NCBI GenBank assembly: GCA_016186365.1
Contig: JACPLT010000031.1
Coordinates: 1-42,259, forward strand
DNA: 42,259 nt
DNA from: Candidatus Pacearchaeota archaeon
GTDB taxonomy: Archaea; Nanobdellota; Nanobdellia; Pacearchaeales; GW2011-AR1
Direction: 5' to 3'
Position 1 is the stretch's first letter. Each line of letters opens with the position of its first letter. Below the pieces are notes generated by a model, which saw only the letters and a list, made by a program, of their open reading frames with translations, ran no database searches and was not told where the DNA came from. Positions 6,425-14,072 of the stretch are shown one piece after another. Both the position numbers and the translations under genes were made by a program.

Positions 6425-7579
6425 ATGGAAGAAGTAAAAGGATTCAACGATTATACAGGAGAAGAAGCAAGAAAAAGAGAAAAGATAATGAAAATTATAA
6501 GAGAGGTTTTTGAGTTATATGGATTTGAACCCGCAGAAACTCCGATAATAGAGAGCGAAGATTTTGCCAGGGGAGAAAATGTAGCAGACCAGGCAGTGAG
6601 AGATTTGTTTAGATTAGAAGACAGGGGAAAAAGAAAGCTCGCCCTAAGATACGAATTTACTTTCCAGCTTAAAAGAATTTCCAGAAATAAAAAACTTCCT
6701 TATAAAAGATTCCAAATAGGAGAGGTATTCAGAGACGAGCCTGTAAAGGTGGGAAGAACAAGGCAGTTTATTCAGTGTGATGCAGATATTATCGGAAGCT
6801 CTATTAAAGATGAGGCAGAAAATTTTCAGGTACTCAAAAAGATTTGGCAGAAATTGGGAATAGATTTTACAATTTATATAAACAACAGAAAGCTGCTGAA
6901 TGAGATACTGGCAAAAGAGGGGATTAAAGAGGAATCTGCCAGAGATATAATAAGAGAGATAGACAAACTGGATAAGCTAAGTGAGCAAGAAGTCAAAGAT
7001 AATCTGAAAAAATATAAAGCAGAAAAAGTTTTAGAAATTTTTAAGAAACCTAAATCGTTTTTTAAGAAATATGACTCTTACAAGGATGTTGAAGAGCTGG
7101 AAAAATATTGCAAACTTTATGGAGTGGGAGTTGAATTCAGACCTTTCCTGGCAAGAGGATTTTCATACTATAACGGAACAGTCTTCGAGGTATGGTCAAA
7201 AAGACTGAATGTGGCAATATGTGGGGGAGGGAGTTATTTAGTTAATGGAATTCAATCAACTGGAGTTTCTTTAGGAATAGAACCAATATCTTTGCTTGCA
7301 CAGCTAAGACCAGATTATACTTCATATTTAATTCTCTCAATAGGGCAGGATGAAAAGGCAATTGAGCTGGCAGAAAAATTAAGAGAAAACAAAATATCCT
7401 CGCAATTATGGTTAGAAAAAGGAATATCAAAAGCTTTAGAATATGCCAACGCGTATAATATTGAAAAAGTAGTATTTATAGGCGAGGATGAAATAAAGAA
7501 AAATAAATTTAAGGTAAGAGATATGAAAACAGGAAAAGAAAGTTTAGTTGGGGAAAAAGAGTTAATCAGCCAGATATAG
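6425..7579 (+). CDS. hisS: Histidyl-tRNA synthetase
   Basis: The 384-residue class II synthetase charges tRNA-His with histidine. Motif 2 appears as YKRFQIGEVFRDE, the histidine-specific HisA motif as LARGFSYYNGTVFEV, and motif 3 as GVSLGIEP. A shortened C-terminal anticodon-binding domain starts near residue 305. At 384 residues it is shorter than the usual 410-430. Its ATG lies 17 nt after the 3' end of tRNA-His, with GAGGT at 6415-6419 as ribosome-binding site and no room for a separate TATA box. Enzyme and substrate tRNA are therefore probably made on one transcript. Confidence 0.95.
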   Translation: MEEVKGFNDYTGEEARKREKIMKIIREVFELYGFEPAETPIIESEDFARGENVADQAVRDLFRLEDRGKRKLALRYEFTFQLKRISRNKKLPYKRFQIGEVFRDEPVKVGRTRQFIQCDADIIGSSIKDEAENFQVLKKIWQKLGIDFTIYINNRKLLNEILAKEGIKEESARDIIREIDKLDKLSEQEVKDNLKKYKAEKVLEIFKKPKSFFKKYDSYKDVEELEKYCKLYGVGVEFRPFLARGFSYYNGTVFEVWSKRLNVAICGGGSYLVNGIQSTGVSLGIEPISLLAQLRPDYTSYLILSIGQDEKAIELAEKLRENKISSQLWLEKGISKALEYANAYNIEKVVFIGEDEIKKNKFKVRDMKTGKESLVGEKELISQI

Positions 7580-7615
7580 CAAAGAGTTATAATCTATAAT
7601 ATTCGTTCTATAGTC

Positions 7616-7650
7616 TAAGAACTAAATATTTGAACAGTTTTTAGTTCTTA
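7616..7650 (+). terminator. Hairpin after hisS
   Basis: TAAGAACTAAA (7616-7626) and TTTAGTTCTTA (7640-7650) are perfect 11-bp inverted repeats with a 13-nt loop, about 37 nt after the hisS stop. It may mark the 3' end of the tRNA-His-hisS transcript. Confidence 0.45.
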
Positions 7651-7658
7651 TCCTATCT

Positions 7659-7700
7659 ATTCAAGGCACCAAACCGGTTCAATTAAATGTGTCCTTGAAT
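7659..7700 (+). promoter_or_regulatory. Stem-loop immediately before the 7711 gene
   Basis: ATTCAAGG (7659-7666) and CCTTGAAT (7693-7700) pair perfectly, with further partial pairing inside (CACC against GTGT). The stem ends 10 nt before the ATG at 7711, so if transcribed it would sit over the ribosome-binding region. Its function is unknown. Confidence 0.35.
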
Positions 7701-7710
7701 ATAATAATAC

Positions 7711-8109
7711 ATGGCAACTATAACTGAAATACTAAACCCCATAGATAAAGGAGACTTAAAAACCGAGTTGTATGTAAAAAGATTTTTGCATTTTGCTTCT
7801 GGAGCCAAAGGATGGGTTAGATCTCCGACAAGAGAAGAGATGAGAAAAATAATTGAAAAATATAGAACTAGGGGCGGGAAAATTAAATTTGACAGACTAT
7901 TAAAGGAGATTAAAATGAACCTTCAGAATCCAAATCTAACAAAAAGAGGATTTACTGAGCAGATTTATCAGGAGTATGTAAATGCTGCAGATAAAGTAAG
8001 AAAGTATTTTGAATCTATTGATTTTAATTTGTATGATTTTGACCCTAGAATGCCTCATATAAGAGCAATAAGAAAATTTCAGGATCCCTCCATAGAGCCA
8101 GATTATTAA
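7711..8109 (+). CDS. Hypothetical soluble protein
   Basis: The 132-residue protein is hydrophilic and mostly helical, with no signal peptide, membrane segment or metal motif. A central basic segment (EKYRTRGGKIKFDRLLKEIK) and a C-terminal acidic, proline-containing tail are the only notable features. I do not recognise a family. The gene is convergent with scpA, and their stop codons overlap by four bases (8106-8109). A stem-loop lies just upstream of its ATG. It has normal codon use for this window and looks like a real gene. Confidence 0.65.
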   Translation: MATITEILNPIDKGDLKTELYVKRFLHFASGAKGWVRSPTREEMRKIIEKYRTRGGKIKFDRLLKEIKMNLQNPNLTKRGFTEQIYQEYVNAADKVRKYFESIDFNLYDFDPRMPHIRAIRKFQDPSIEPDY

Positions 8110-8954
8110 GCAGAAAAGCTGAAAAAATCAGCGAGAGGATTCTCAAATCCTGTTTCTTGGGATATTTCTTTAGGCAAATCCGAGACAGGATTGTTCTTTT
8201 TATAGTGAGAATAAAGCCAAATCCAAATTTCATCAAAATGCTTTTCCTGCTCCAAAAACAATCTCTGCTGGCTGTCTAAATGCAAAACAGGGAGAAAACA
8301 GGCAATTCTTTCTTCTTTTTCTGTTCCAATAACTTCTGAATAGCTGACTTTTGTTTGTTTCTTCTTAAATGCAGTTAAAATCTGCCCGTAAACTTTCCTA
8401 ATCCTGTCTTTAATGCTTACCTTAGATTTAGGCAGGACTATATCTGCGCTTTTTTCTTCCTGAACTCTGGCAACCTCTTTTTTTATTCTTCTTCCCTCTG
8501 TTTTAATTGCGTTTTCTAAAGCGAGCATAAGCTCATTTAAGGAGACTTTTCTATATCTTGGAAGAGGAGTTTTCGGATATAAAAAAGGAAGCTCACTCTC
8601 GTCAATCTCTATTCTTTCCATAGGTTTTTTCACCTCTTTCTTTCCGAATAAGATCTCATCAATACTCTTCATGTATTTATAGAGAAGCAGTTCAGATTTA
8701 ATCCTTAAAAGAATAGACGCCGCCAGCAAAACCTTGCTTGAGACGAAAAAATTAGCTTCTTCCAGCTGTTTTATCTTTTCAAGATAACGTGAAGATAATA
8801 AGGCAATGTCGATGTCCCAGGGGTCGAGTTGATTAGTATTAATTAAATCATAAATTATAGACTGCCAGCTTATTTCTTTGCTAGTAAGCAAGTCATAAAA
8901 CTGTTCATTTCCCAGTTTTTCACCTGATTTCATCTCTTCTTTTATATTATCCAT
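8106..8954 (-). CDS. scpA: Segregation and condensation protein A (ScpA/kleisin)
   Basis: The 282-residue protein has the ScpA layout: an N-terminal domain with LDPWDIDIALLSSRYL, then VLLAASILLRIKSELLL (about residues 75-100), a charged linker, and a C-terminal winged-helix region ending RLFLEQEKHFDEIWIW. ScpA is the kleisin that bridges SMC heads in chromosome condensation. No smc or scpB gene is visible here. It is monocistronic and convergent with the 7711 gene. A promoter should lie just upstream near 8965-8990, where TTTATAAGC is seen on the minus strand. Confidence 0.9.
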   Translation of the reverse strand: MDNIKEEMKSGEKLGNEQFYDLLTSKEISWQSIIYDLINTNQLDPWDIDIALLSSRYLEKIKQLEEANFFVSSKVLLAASILLRIKSELLLYKYMKSIDEILFGKKEVKKPMERIEIDESELPFLYPKTPLPRYRKVSLNELMLALENAIKTEGRRIKKEVARVQEEKSADIVLPKSKVSIKDRIRKVYGQILTAFKKKQTKVSYSEVIGTEKEERIACFLPVLHLDSQQRLFLEQEKHFDEIWIWLYSHYKKNNPVSDLPKEISQETGFENPLADFFSFSA

Positions 8955-9075
8955 AATAGAGATTACAGCTTAATAATGCTTATAAAGTTTAGCTTGTTTT
9001 TCTAGGATAACTAGTCATATGAGAAAAGGAAAATAACCCCAAAAAAGAGATGTCATTTTAAAATAGTAACTGAAC

Positions 9076-9092
9076 CGAAAGGTTTATAAATA
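9076..9092 (+). promoter_or_regulatory. Strong BRE/TATA promoter with no protein gene behind it
   Basis: CGAAAGG (BRE-like, 9076-9082) runs straight into TTTATAAATA (TATA, 9083-9092), one of the best archaeal promoter matches in the window. Transcription would start near 9113. The next plus-strand protein gene is over 3 kb away. Confidence 0.65.
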
Positions 9093-9112
9093 TCCTAATA
9101 CTATAATTATTA

Positions 9113-9181
9113 TCACCTCTTTTTGCCCAGGAGAGGCTGATCAGCAACTCTTTATTCAGCTGAACCCAGCCTCTTCCAGGG
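9113..9181 (+). ncRNA. Candidate structured RNA in the scpA-S27ae gap
   Basis: From the predicted start, the sequence folds into a long stem. CCC (9126-9128) pairs with GGG (9179-9181), then GG with CC, then AGAGGCTG (9132-9139) with CAGCCTCT (9167-9174). An inner CAGC/GCTG stem (9142-9145/9159-9162) has a 13-nt loop. Upstream CCTCT (9116-9120) could pair with the same AGAGG, so two folds exclude each other. It fits no common archaeal RNA class that I can recognise. The rest of the 358-nt gap (8955-9312) is AT-rich with small inverted repeats and no convincing gene. Confidence 0.5.
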
Positions 9182-9312
9182 TTTAATAAACTGATTAATA
9201 TTAATAAAAACTAGGTTTTTAGTGGATTTATACCATTATCTTATTATAGATTCTGGCGCCACTTTTTTTCATGATTATTTATTTCTAACTACCCTCTTCT
9301 ATCAAAGAACGA

Positions 9313-9546
9313 TTATTTAGAAGAACTAAACTCTGTATACGCACACTTTCCGCAATACAACTTTCCCTTTGATTTTGCCAAAAATATTCCTGGCCCGCAT
9401 CTCGGGCAGGATTTTTCCCTGATTAGCTTTCCGCCTTCTGTTTTATACATTTTCCACTTCTGGCTGGTAGGCTTATTAACATGTTTTTTCTTTCCCTTTT
9501 TTTCTTTCTTTTTCTTCACTTCAACTGGTTTTACTTCTTCAACCAT
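9313..9546 (-). CDS. rps27ae: Ribosomal protein S27ae (eS31)
   Basis: The 77-residue protein has a lysine-rich N-terminal third (KKKKEKKGKKKH) followed by the S27ae zinc ribbon: CPRCGPGIFLAKSKGKLYCGKC, giving C-x2-C and C-x2-C. It is part of the small ribosomal subunit beak and is specific to archaea and eukaryotes. The ribosome-binding site GGAG lies about 8 nt upstream, inside a 16-bp sequence that recurs just after the rps6e stop. It lies 110 nt downstream of rps6e on the same strand, so the two are probably co-transcribed. The lysine-rich extension is longer than in most archaeal homologues. Confidence 0.93.
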   Translation of the reverse strand: MVEEVKPVEVKKKKEKKGKKKHVNKPTSQKWKMYKTEGGKLIREKSCPRCGPGIFLAKSKGKLYCGKCAYTEFSSSK

Positions 9547-9547
9547 T

Positions 9548-9637
9548 TCAAATCTCCATCAGGAATTTGAAAGCTTGGGGATTATCAGATCTCCAAGATT
9601 TTAAATTTCTCCTGAAATTTAAATTTTTTATTTTCAT
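9548..9637 (-). CDS. Possible 29-residue microprotein between rps6e and rps27ae
   Basis: A small ORF starts at 9637, 19 nt after the rps6e stop codon. It is preceded by GATGGAGATTTGAAA, an exact copy of the leader that precedes the rps27ae ATG. Its stop TGA lies within 2 nt of the rps27ae start, so the two would be translationally linked. The peptide is basic and I recognise no family. The 16-bp repeat may instead be a duplicated ribosome-binding site with no product. Confidence 0.28.
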   Translation of the reverse strand: MKIKNLNFRRNLKSWRSDNPQAFKFLMEI

Positions 9638-9656
9638 TTTCAAATCTCCATCAATT

Positions 9657-10118
9657 TTACTTCTTCTCCTCGGATTTTATTTCTGCTGTTTGTTCTGCCG
9701 GTTTCTCTTCTTTAGCCTTAATCTGTTCAGCGAAAACTTCCTCTAATTTTTTGTTTCCCGCTTTCTTAACTTTAGTATTAATCTGAACAACATCTTTTGA
9801 AATAATGCTTCCTCTTAGTGTTTTCTTTAATCTTAATCCTTTTATTTTTATTGAAGTTTTCCTTCTTTTTTTGTATCCCTTCATTGCAAATCCCTTTTTA
9901 AGAAGAACTTTCTTTAATCCAGAACTATCAATATTTTTTGCTCCTGGAAATCCTGCTATGTCGCTTGTCCCTGTAATCTCAAGCTCATACCCCTCTAATT
10001 CTGGTTTGAGCTCTTTTCCCTCAATAGCTTCTCCTATTTTCTTTCCAATCAAGCTTTCTGTATTCACTTCTAGCTTGAATGTTCTTCCTTTATCTCCTAT
10101 ATTAATTTTAAACGCCAT
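9657..10118 (-). CDS. rps6e: Ribosomal protein S6e (eS6)
   Basis: The 153-residue protein belongs to the eS6 family of small-subunit proteins. The N-terminal beta domain shows the typical IGKKIGEAIEGKELK and the GTSDIAGFPG segment, and the basic GFAMKGYKKRRKTSIK motif follows near residue 77. The C-terminal 40 residues form a Lys/Glu-rich tail that extends beyond the usual archaeal length of about 125. Upstream on the minus strand is a short hypothetical gene and then the IF2 gene, an arrangement related to the common S6e-IF2 neighbourhood in archaea. GGTTTAAAAACC (about 10140-10151) serves as a TATA candidate. Confidence 0.93.
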   Translation of the reverse strand: MAFKINIGDKGRTFKLEVNTESLIGKKIGEAIEGKELKPELEGYELEITGTSDIAGFPGAKNIDSSGLKKVLLKKGFAMKGYKKRRKTSIKIKGLRLKKTLRGSIISKDVVQINTKVKKAGNKKLEEVFAEQIKAKEEKPAEQTAEIKSEEKK

Positions 10119-10286
10119 ATTAAAATATTGGAGACAGGGTTTTTAAACCTTTATTTTAAATAGGCAGGGGTAGAATTGAATACTTTTCTTACCCAATCAA
10201 GACTCAATTCGGCTGGCATGTTATAAGAATTGATGATGTGGAATAAATCCCATGACAAGATTTCTTTTTAGACAAGCTTATTCTAG

Positions 10287-10634
10287 CTAATCTCGTATCT
10301 TAAATGTTTCAGAAACTCCCCCATTATCCGCAAGTTTTTCAATTTGAGAAACCCTCTCGCTTGGCTGAAATTGTGGTCTTTTTAGAACATATGCTGCAAT
10401 TCTGTCTCCTTTTAGCAAATATGCATGTCCTGGATATTGTATTTCACTAATAGATATGCCTGGCATTTCTGGCTCAACCCGCAATATACAATTTGGGGAT
10501 GTTCCTGTTTGCCAGGTTCTATGCCCAGGTCCATCTACATTATTTGAACCATAATGAACAATTGTTTCTAGAACTACTTCTTTAACACTAAAACGAAGCC
10601 TGACCCAACTAATTGTTCCCTTTTTTATTTTCAT
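10287..10634 (-). CDS. Hypothetical protein between IF2 and S6e
   Basis: The 115-residue protein is soluble and rich in beta-strand-like segments (VRLRFSVKEVVLETIVHY, YLLKGDRIAAYVLKR). No signal peptide, cysteine cluster or known catalytic motif is visible. It lies 34 nt from the IF2 stop on the same strand and may be read from the same mRNA. ATTAAAAGTATACC-like bases before its start could also supply a promoter. I do not recognise a family. Confidence 0.6.
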   Translation of the reverse strand: MKIKKGTISWVRLRFSVKEVVLETIVHYGSNNVDGPGHRTWQTGTSPNCILRVEPEMPGISISEIQYPGHAYLLKGDRIAAYVLKRPQFQPSERVSQIEKLADNGGVSETFKIRD

Positions 10635-10668
10635 AACATTCTAATAATTGGTATACTTTTAAATATTA

Positions 10669-12396
10669 TTATACACCCCAGACTGAATTTATCTTTCGTT
10701 TTATCTCTGCAATTTCCTGCAATATACGAATTTCATCAGAATTAAGCAAATCCTTATTTTTCTTGAACTCGCGGAATTGTCTTTCAGATATATCAGTATA
10801 AAGAAAAGAAGAATTTTTCAACTGCCTGTCAAACGCAATTCCAGGAATAGATACTGCAACTTCCATTCCGGAAGTTGCTTCTTCAACACCTTTGTTTTCT
10901 GATTGTATAGCTTTCAGCTTCCCTATCTCAATATTATTCTCATCAATTATACGCGCACCTGCTTTCAGCTTTCCACCAATCATTTTAACTCCAAAAATAG
11001 CAGGACTAGAATTTCTGAAAACATACTGCTTTAATATTTCGGATTTAGAAATGCTTGCCAGCCCCATCATTTTTTCTTTTTCAATACTCTTTCTTTTTTC
11101 TTCCTGCCATTTGCTTAAATTTTCAATAAGCTTATAGACAACTTCATCACTGAATATTTTAACACTATGAGCAATCTCTTTTGCATCTTCATCAATCTCA
11201 ACATTAAAGCCGAGAATAACTGAATAAAGAGGATTAGTTTCAATATTTGCTTTGGCTGAAGTTATATCCGACTTGTTAATATTCCCTATTCCTGCTTTCA
11301 TTACATTCACATTGCTCTGCTTCAGCAAAATCATCAGGGCTTCTAAACTTCCAAGGCTGTCTGCTTTGATTATTATTCCCTCTTCGTCTGTTTGTATGCT
11401 CTGCCCTATCTCTTTTTTAAACTCTTTTTCAATTTCCCCCATATCGCCTTTATAGATATGAAAGGGCATTCCTGGAAGTATATTTTTTGTATCTGAAAGC
11501 TGAATTCTTATCCCGGTTGCAGCTGAGACCTCTTTTTTATTCTCAAACTTTTCACATAGAGGGCAGATTTCTTCCATAGCTCTTATCTTTGATATAATTG
11601 GAGAGGAAAAACTGGCAATAGCGATTTCATCTCCCTGCTTGAGTTTGCCGTCATATAAAATAGCTTCAATATAATTCTGGGTTTTTTCTTTTTTAATTTC
11701 AAATATAACTCCTTTTGCTTTTTCTCCTAATGACAGCTGTTCAGATAAAAATTTCTGGCTCAACCCGCAGAGTATCATCATTAACTCTGGAATGCCCTCT
11801 CCTGTTTTTGCAGAACACGGAACTAGGGCTATCTTAGAAGTGAAATCTTTTACTTCATAAAACAAGTCTGACTTAAATTTATGAGCATCCAAAGCAGAGA
11901 CAATTTTATAGAACTTCTCCTGAAAATCCTGGGTAGTATGAGCTGCCTGTCCTTCTATATTCTCCCTCATATCCTCGCTGACTTTTCTCCATCCAGATAT
12001 TGAATCTACTTTGTTAAGAGCAACAATAAACGGAGTTTTGTTCTGCTTTAATATTTGCAGAACTTCGGCAGTTTGAGGCATTATTCCGTCATTTATGTCT
12101 ATTACCAGAATTGCTATATCTGCCAGACTGCCCCCTCTTTTTCTTAAATTTGTGAAAGCCTGATGTCCTGGAGTGTCTATAAATAAGAATCCCGGAATCT
12201 GAAGTGCAATATTATACTTATCGAGAAGATAGCACTTTTTCTTAATGTGGTCTGCAGGGAATAAAGTGAAAGATATTCTTTGAGTTATTCCTCCTGCCTC
12301 TTTTGATGCAACAGAGCTCCCTCTAATCTTGTCCAAAATTGAGGTTTTTCCATGGTCAACATGTCCACATATTGTTATAATTGGCTGGCGTATCAT
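10669..12396 (-). CDS. infB: Translation initiation factor IF-2 (aIF5B type)
   Basis: The 575-residue GTPase starts directly with the G domain: G1 GHVDHGKTS (about residues 11-19), G3 DTPGHQAF, and G4 NKVD. Beta-barrel domain II, domain III and a C-terminal domain follow, and the whole lacks the long bacterial N-terminal region, as in archaeal aIF5B. It promotes ribosomal subunit joining and initiator tRNA placement. The start codon is 50 nt from the divergent gene at 12447, and a shared AT-rich spacer with TTTATAAAT on both strands can serve as promoter in either direction. No intein is present. Confidence 0.95.
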   Translation of the reverse strand: MIRQPIITICGHVDHGKTSILDKIRGSSVASKEAGGITQRISFTLFPADHIKKKCYLLDKYNIALQIPGFLFIDTPGHQAFTNLRKRGGSLADIAILVIDINDGIMPQTAEVLQILKQNKTPFIVALNKVDSISGWRKVSEDMRENIEGQAAHTTQDFQEKFYKIVSALDAHKFKSDLFYEVKDFTSKIALVPCSAKTGEGIPELMMILCGLSQKFLSEQLSLGEKAKGVIFEIKKEKTQNYIEAILYDGKLKQGDEIAIASFSSPIISKIRAMEEICPLCEKFENKKEVSAATGIRIQLSDTKNILPGMPFHIYKGDMGEIEKEFKKEIGQSIQTDEEGIIIKADSLGSLEALMILLKQSNVNVMKAGIGNINKSDITSAKANIETNPLYSVILGFNVEIDEDAKEIAHSVKIFSDEVVYKLIENLSKWQEEKRKSIEKEKMMGLASISKSEILKQYVFRNSSPAIFGVKMIGGKLKAGARIIDENNIEIGKLKAIQSENKGVEEATSGMEVAVSIPGIAFDRQLKNSSFLYTDISERQFREFKKNKDLLNSDEIRILQEIAEIKRKINSVWGV

Positions 12397-12446
12397 ATAT
12401 CTTTCAGCATAGTTTTATTTATAAATCTTGATAATTTAAGATATTC

Positions 12447-12914
12447 ATGGCAACTGACAGTGAAGAAGCAGATATACTATCTGATTTGATAGAAATCACA
12501 GAAGCTCAAGAAAAAGCCCAAGAAGATTTTTATTCTTTAATGGAAGAATCACTAAAAAAACATCCAGATATAAAAAATGATATTGACTGGATTGCTGCGA
12601 GACTTAGTTATGACGGACTAAGAGCAAATCCAAGAAAAATAAACCCTCTTTTTCTTAACCAGCCAAGAAAAAGAGTAATGGAATATATTGGGATGTTATA
12701 TCGAGAGTCTATGGAAGCTTATCTTTGCTGTTATGCCCTAGTAGATGAAAAATGTAAACATCATGAAAGGTTAGTTCTTGCATTTAAAGATTTTGAAAAT
12801 TGGAAAGCCAGTAATCTTTCTCCTGATTGCAAGACAGGAGATAACTTAGAAGACTGGGCAAGAATGCAGGATTGGATAGTTTATTGTATAAGAGAGAAGG
12901 AAAGAAAAAAATGA
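12447..12914 (+). CDS. Hypothetical protein, first of a tandem paralogous pair
   Basis: The 155-residue helical, hydrophilic protein shares two conserved blocks with the next gene: DIDWIAARLS (versus DIDWIAVRAT) and LEDWARMQD (identical in both). These mark a tandem duplication. I recognise no family and see no catalytic motif or membrane segment. The TGA stop overlaps the next ATG (ATGA), so the two are translationally coupled. A TTTATAAAT TATA box about 25 nt upstream implies a leaderless mRNA. Confidence 0.65.
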   Translation: MATDSEEADILSDLIEITEAQEKAQEDFYSLMEESLKKHPDIKNDIDWIAARLSYDGLRANPRKINPLFLNQPRKRVMEYIGMLYRESMEAYLCCYALVDEKCKHHERLVLAFKDFENWKASNLSPDCKTGDNLEDWARMQDWIVYCIREKERKK

Positions 12915-13291
12915 AAGCACTAGAATGCCAATATTTACTGAACGCAGCAGCACAAGACAGGGAAGCTGCAACAGACATTGACTGGATTGCTGTGAGAGCT
13001 ACAACTGGAAGCAGAACAGACCCTGCAGAATTAGGGAAGTATAATTCCAGAGACCTGGCAATTTCTCAAGGGATAGTATTAAACTGGATATTTTACAAAT
13101 TTTATTTTGTAACCTCTAATATAACTAAAAAGATGACTCCCCCAGATGCTGAAAAAGCAATTTCTAGATTTAGAAAATATGAAAAATTAGTTGCTGGTTC
13201 TATGAAAACAGGGGACAGCTTAGAAGACTGGGCAAGAATGCAGGATAAAGTGGCAGTATTAGCCAGAGATAAATTATTTTCTTTTAAATAA
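12911..13291 (+). CDS. Hypothetical protein, second of a tandem paralogous pair
   Basis: I prefer the ATG at 12911 over the track start at 12872 because it gives an ATGA overlap with the preceding gene and follows purine-rich GAAGGAAAGAAAAA. The 126-residue product shares DIDWIA and GDSLEDWARMQD with its upstream neighbour and has similar length and helical character. No function can be assigned. Divergence between the copies is strong outside the two blocks, so the duplication is old. Confidence 0.65.
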   Translation: MKALECQYLLNAAAQDREAATDIDWIAVRATTGSRTDPAELGKYNSRDLAISQGIVLNWIFYKFYFVTSNITKKMTPPDAEKAISRFRKYEKLVAGSMKTGDSLEDWARMQDKVAVLARDKLFSFK

Positions 13292-13322
13292 TACTTTTAG
13301 TATGCTACCATTATGTTCACAT

Positions 13323-13685
13323 TTATTCTCTATAACCCTCTATATCTTTCTTAACAAACATTAAAGCATGAACCAGCCCCTCTTCTTGTTCATAGGGCTT
13401 TCCTTCAGAAGAAATCATAACAATCCTCCATAAATCTTTATTTTCCATTCCCGTAGGAGAATATCTATCAAATTCAAATCTAACGTGATAATTTCTTCCC
13501 TCTAAATATCCTTTTAGTTTCCTTGTTTTTCCTTCATCTTTGGGAGTAAAAACAAATACTGCTCTGTAATGTGTTTTTTTATTCACTTCTCTCAATTGCC
13601 CTGCTCTCACATGAACATGCCCTAAAAATATTAAGTCTTCAAGAACATTTCTAACCTCATTCGCAGCTTCTTGCGGACTTTTCAT
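13323..13685 (-). CDS. Hypothetical soluble protein
   Basis: The 120-residue protein has an alternating strand/helix pattern with basic segments (TRKLKGYLEGRNYHVRFEFDRY) and a motif GHVHVRAGQLREV near residue 22. There is no signal peptide or membrane segment. It is convergent with the paralogous pair and divergent from the dph2 remnant. A weak TATA-like sequence lies upstream of the start. I recognise no family. Confidence 0.6.
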   Translation of the reverse strand: MKSPQEAANEVRNVLEDLIFLGHVHVRAGQLREVNKKTHYRAVFVFTPKDEGKTRKLKGYLEGRNYHVRFEFDRYSPTGMENKDLWRIVMISSEGKPYEQEEGLVHALMFVKKDIEGYRE

Positions 13686-13736
13686 TAAACTATTCAGTTA
13701 AGAAACATATTTAAGCATTATTATTGTCTAGTTGTC

Positions 13737-14045
13737 ATGATTAAAAAAACAATAACTGAAATAGAACAAGAATATGAGCTGGAGCTGGACAGCATAATAA
13801 AAAAAACAAAAGAGAGGAAAGCTAAAACAATTTTATTGCAATTTCCAGATGGATTGAAACCCTATGCAAAGGTTATTGTTGATGAGCTAGAAAGAAAATC
13901 GGAAAAACATGGCATAAAGGCGGAATTTTTTATATGGATGGGCAGCTGTTTTGGGGCTTGTGATATTCCTAACATAAAAGATATAGACTTGTTGGTTCAA
14001 TTTGGGCACACGCCCTGGAAAAGCAGGAATAATAGAGGTTTCTAA
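13737..14045 (+). pseudogene. dph2: Truncated dph2 (diphthamide synthesis, radical-type ACP transferase)
   Basis: The 102-codon ORF begins as an archaeal Dph2: an N-terminal helix, ILLQFPDGLKPYA, then GSCFGACDI with the first cluster-binding cysteine, and VQFGHTPW. Intact archaeal Dph2 is roughly 330 residues and needs three cysteines for its 4Fe-4S cluster; only the first is present. After FGHTP the frame ends quickly. The +1 frame continues PGKAGIIEVSNF for a dozen codons, so a frameshift precedes the truncation. The hairpin-repeat cluster starts within 40 nt. Dph2 makes the first step of the diphthamide modification of elongation factor 2, so this copy should be inactive. Confidence 0.8.
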
Positions 14046-14072
14046 TTTTTGCAACCATCATTTTTTGTAAAT

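Noticed and set aside
9111-9181. Box C/D or SRP RNA identity for the candidate RNA
   Set aside because: No paired RTGATGA and CTGA boxes in the right order, and it is far too short for SRP RNA or RNase P RNA.
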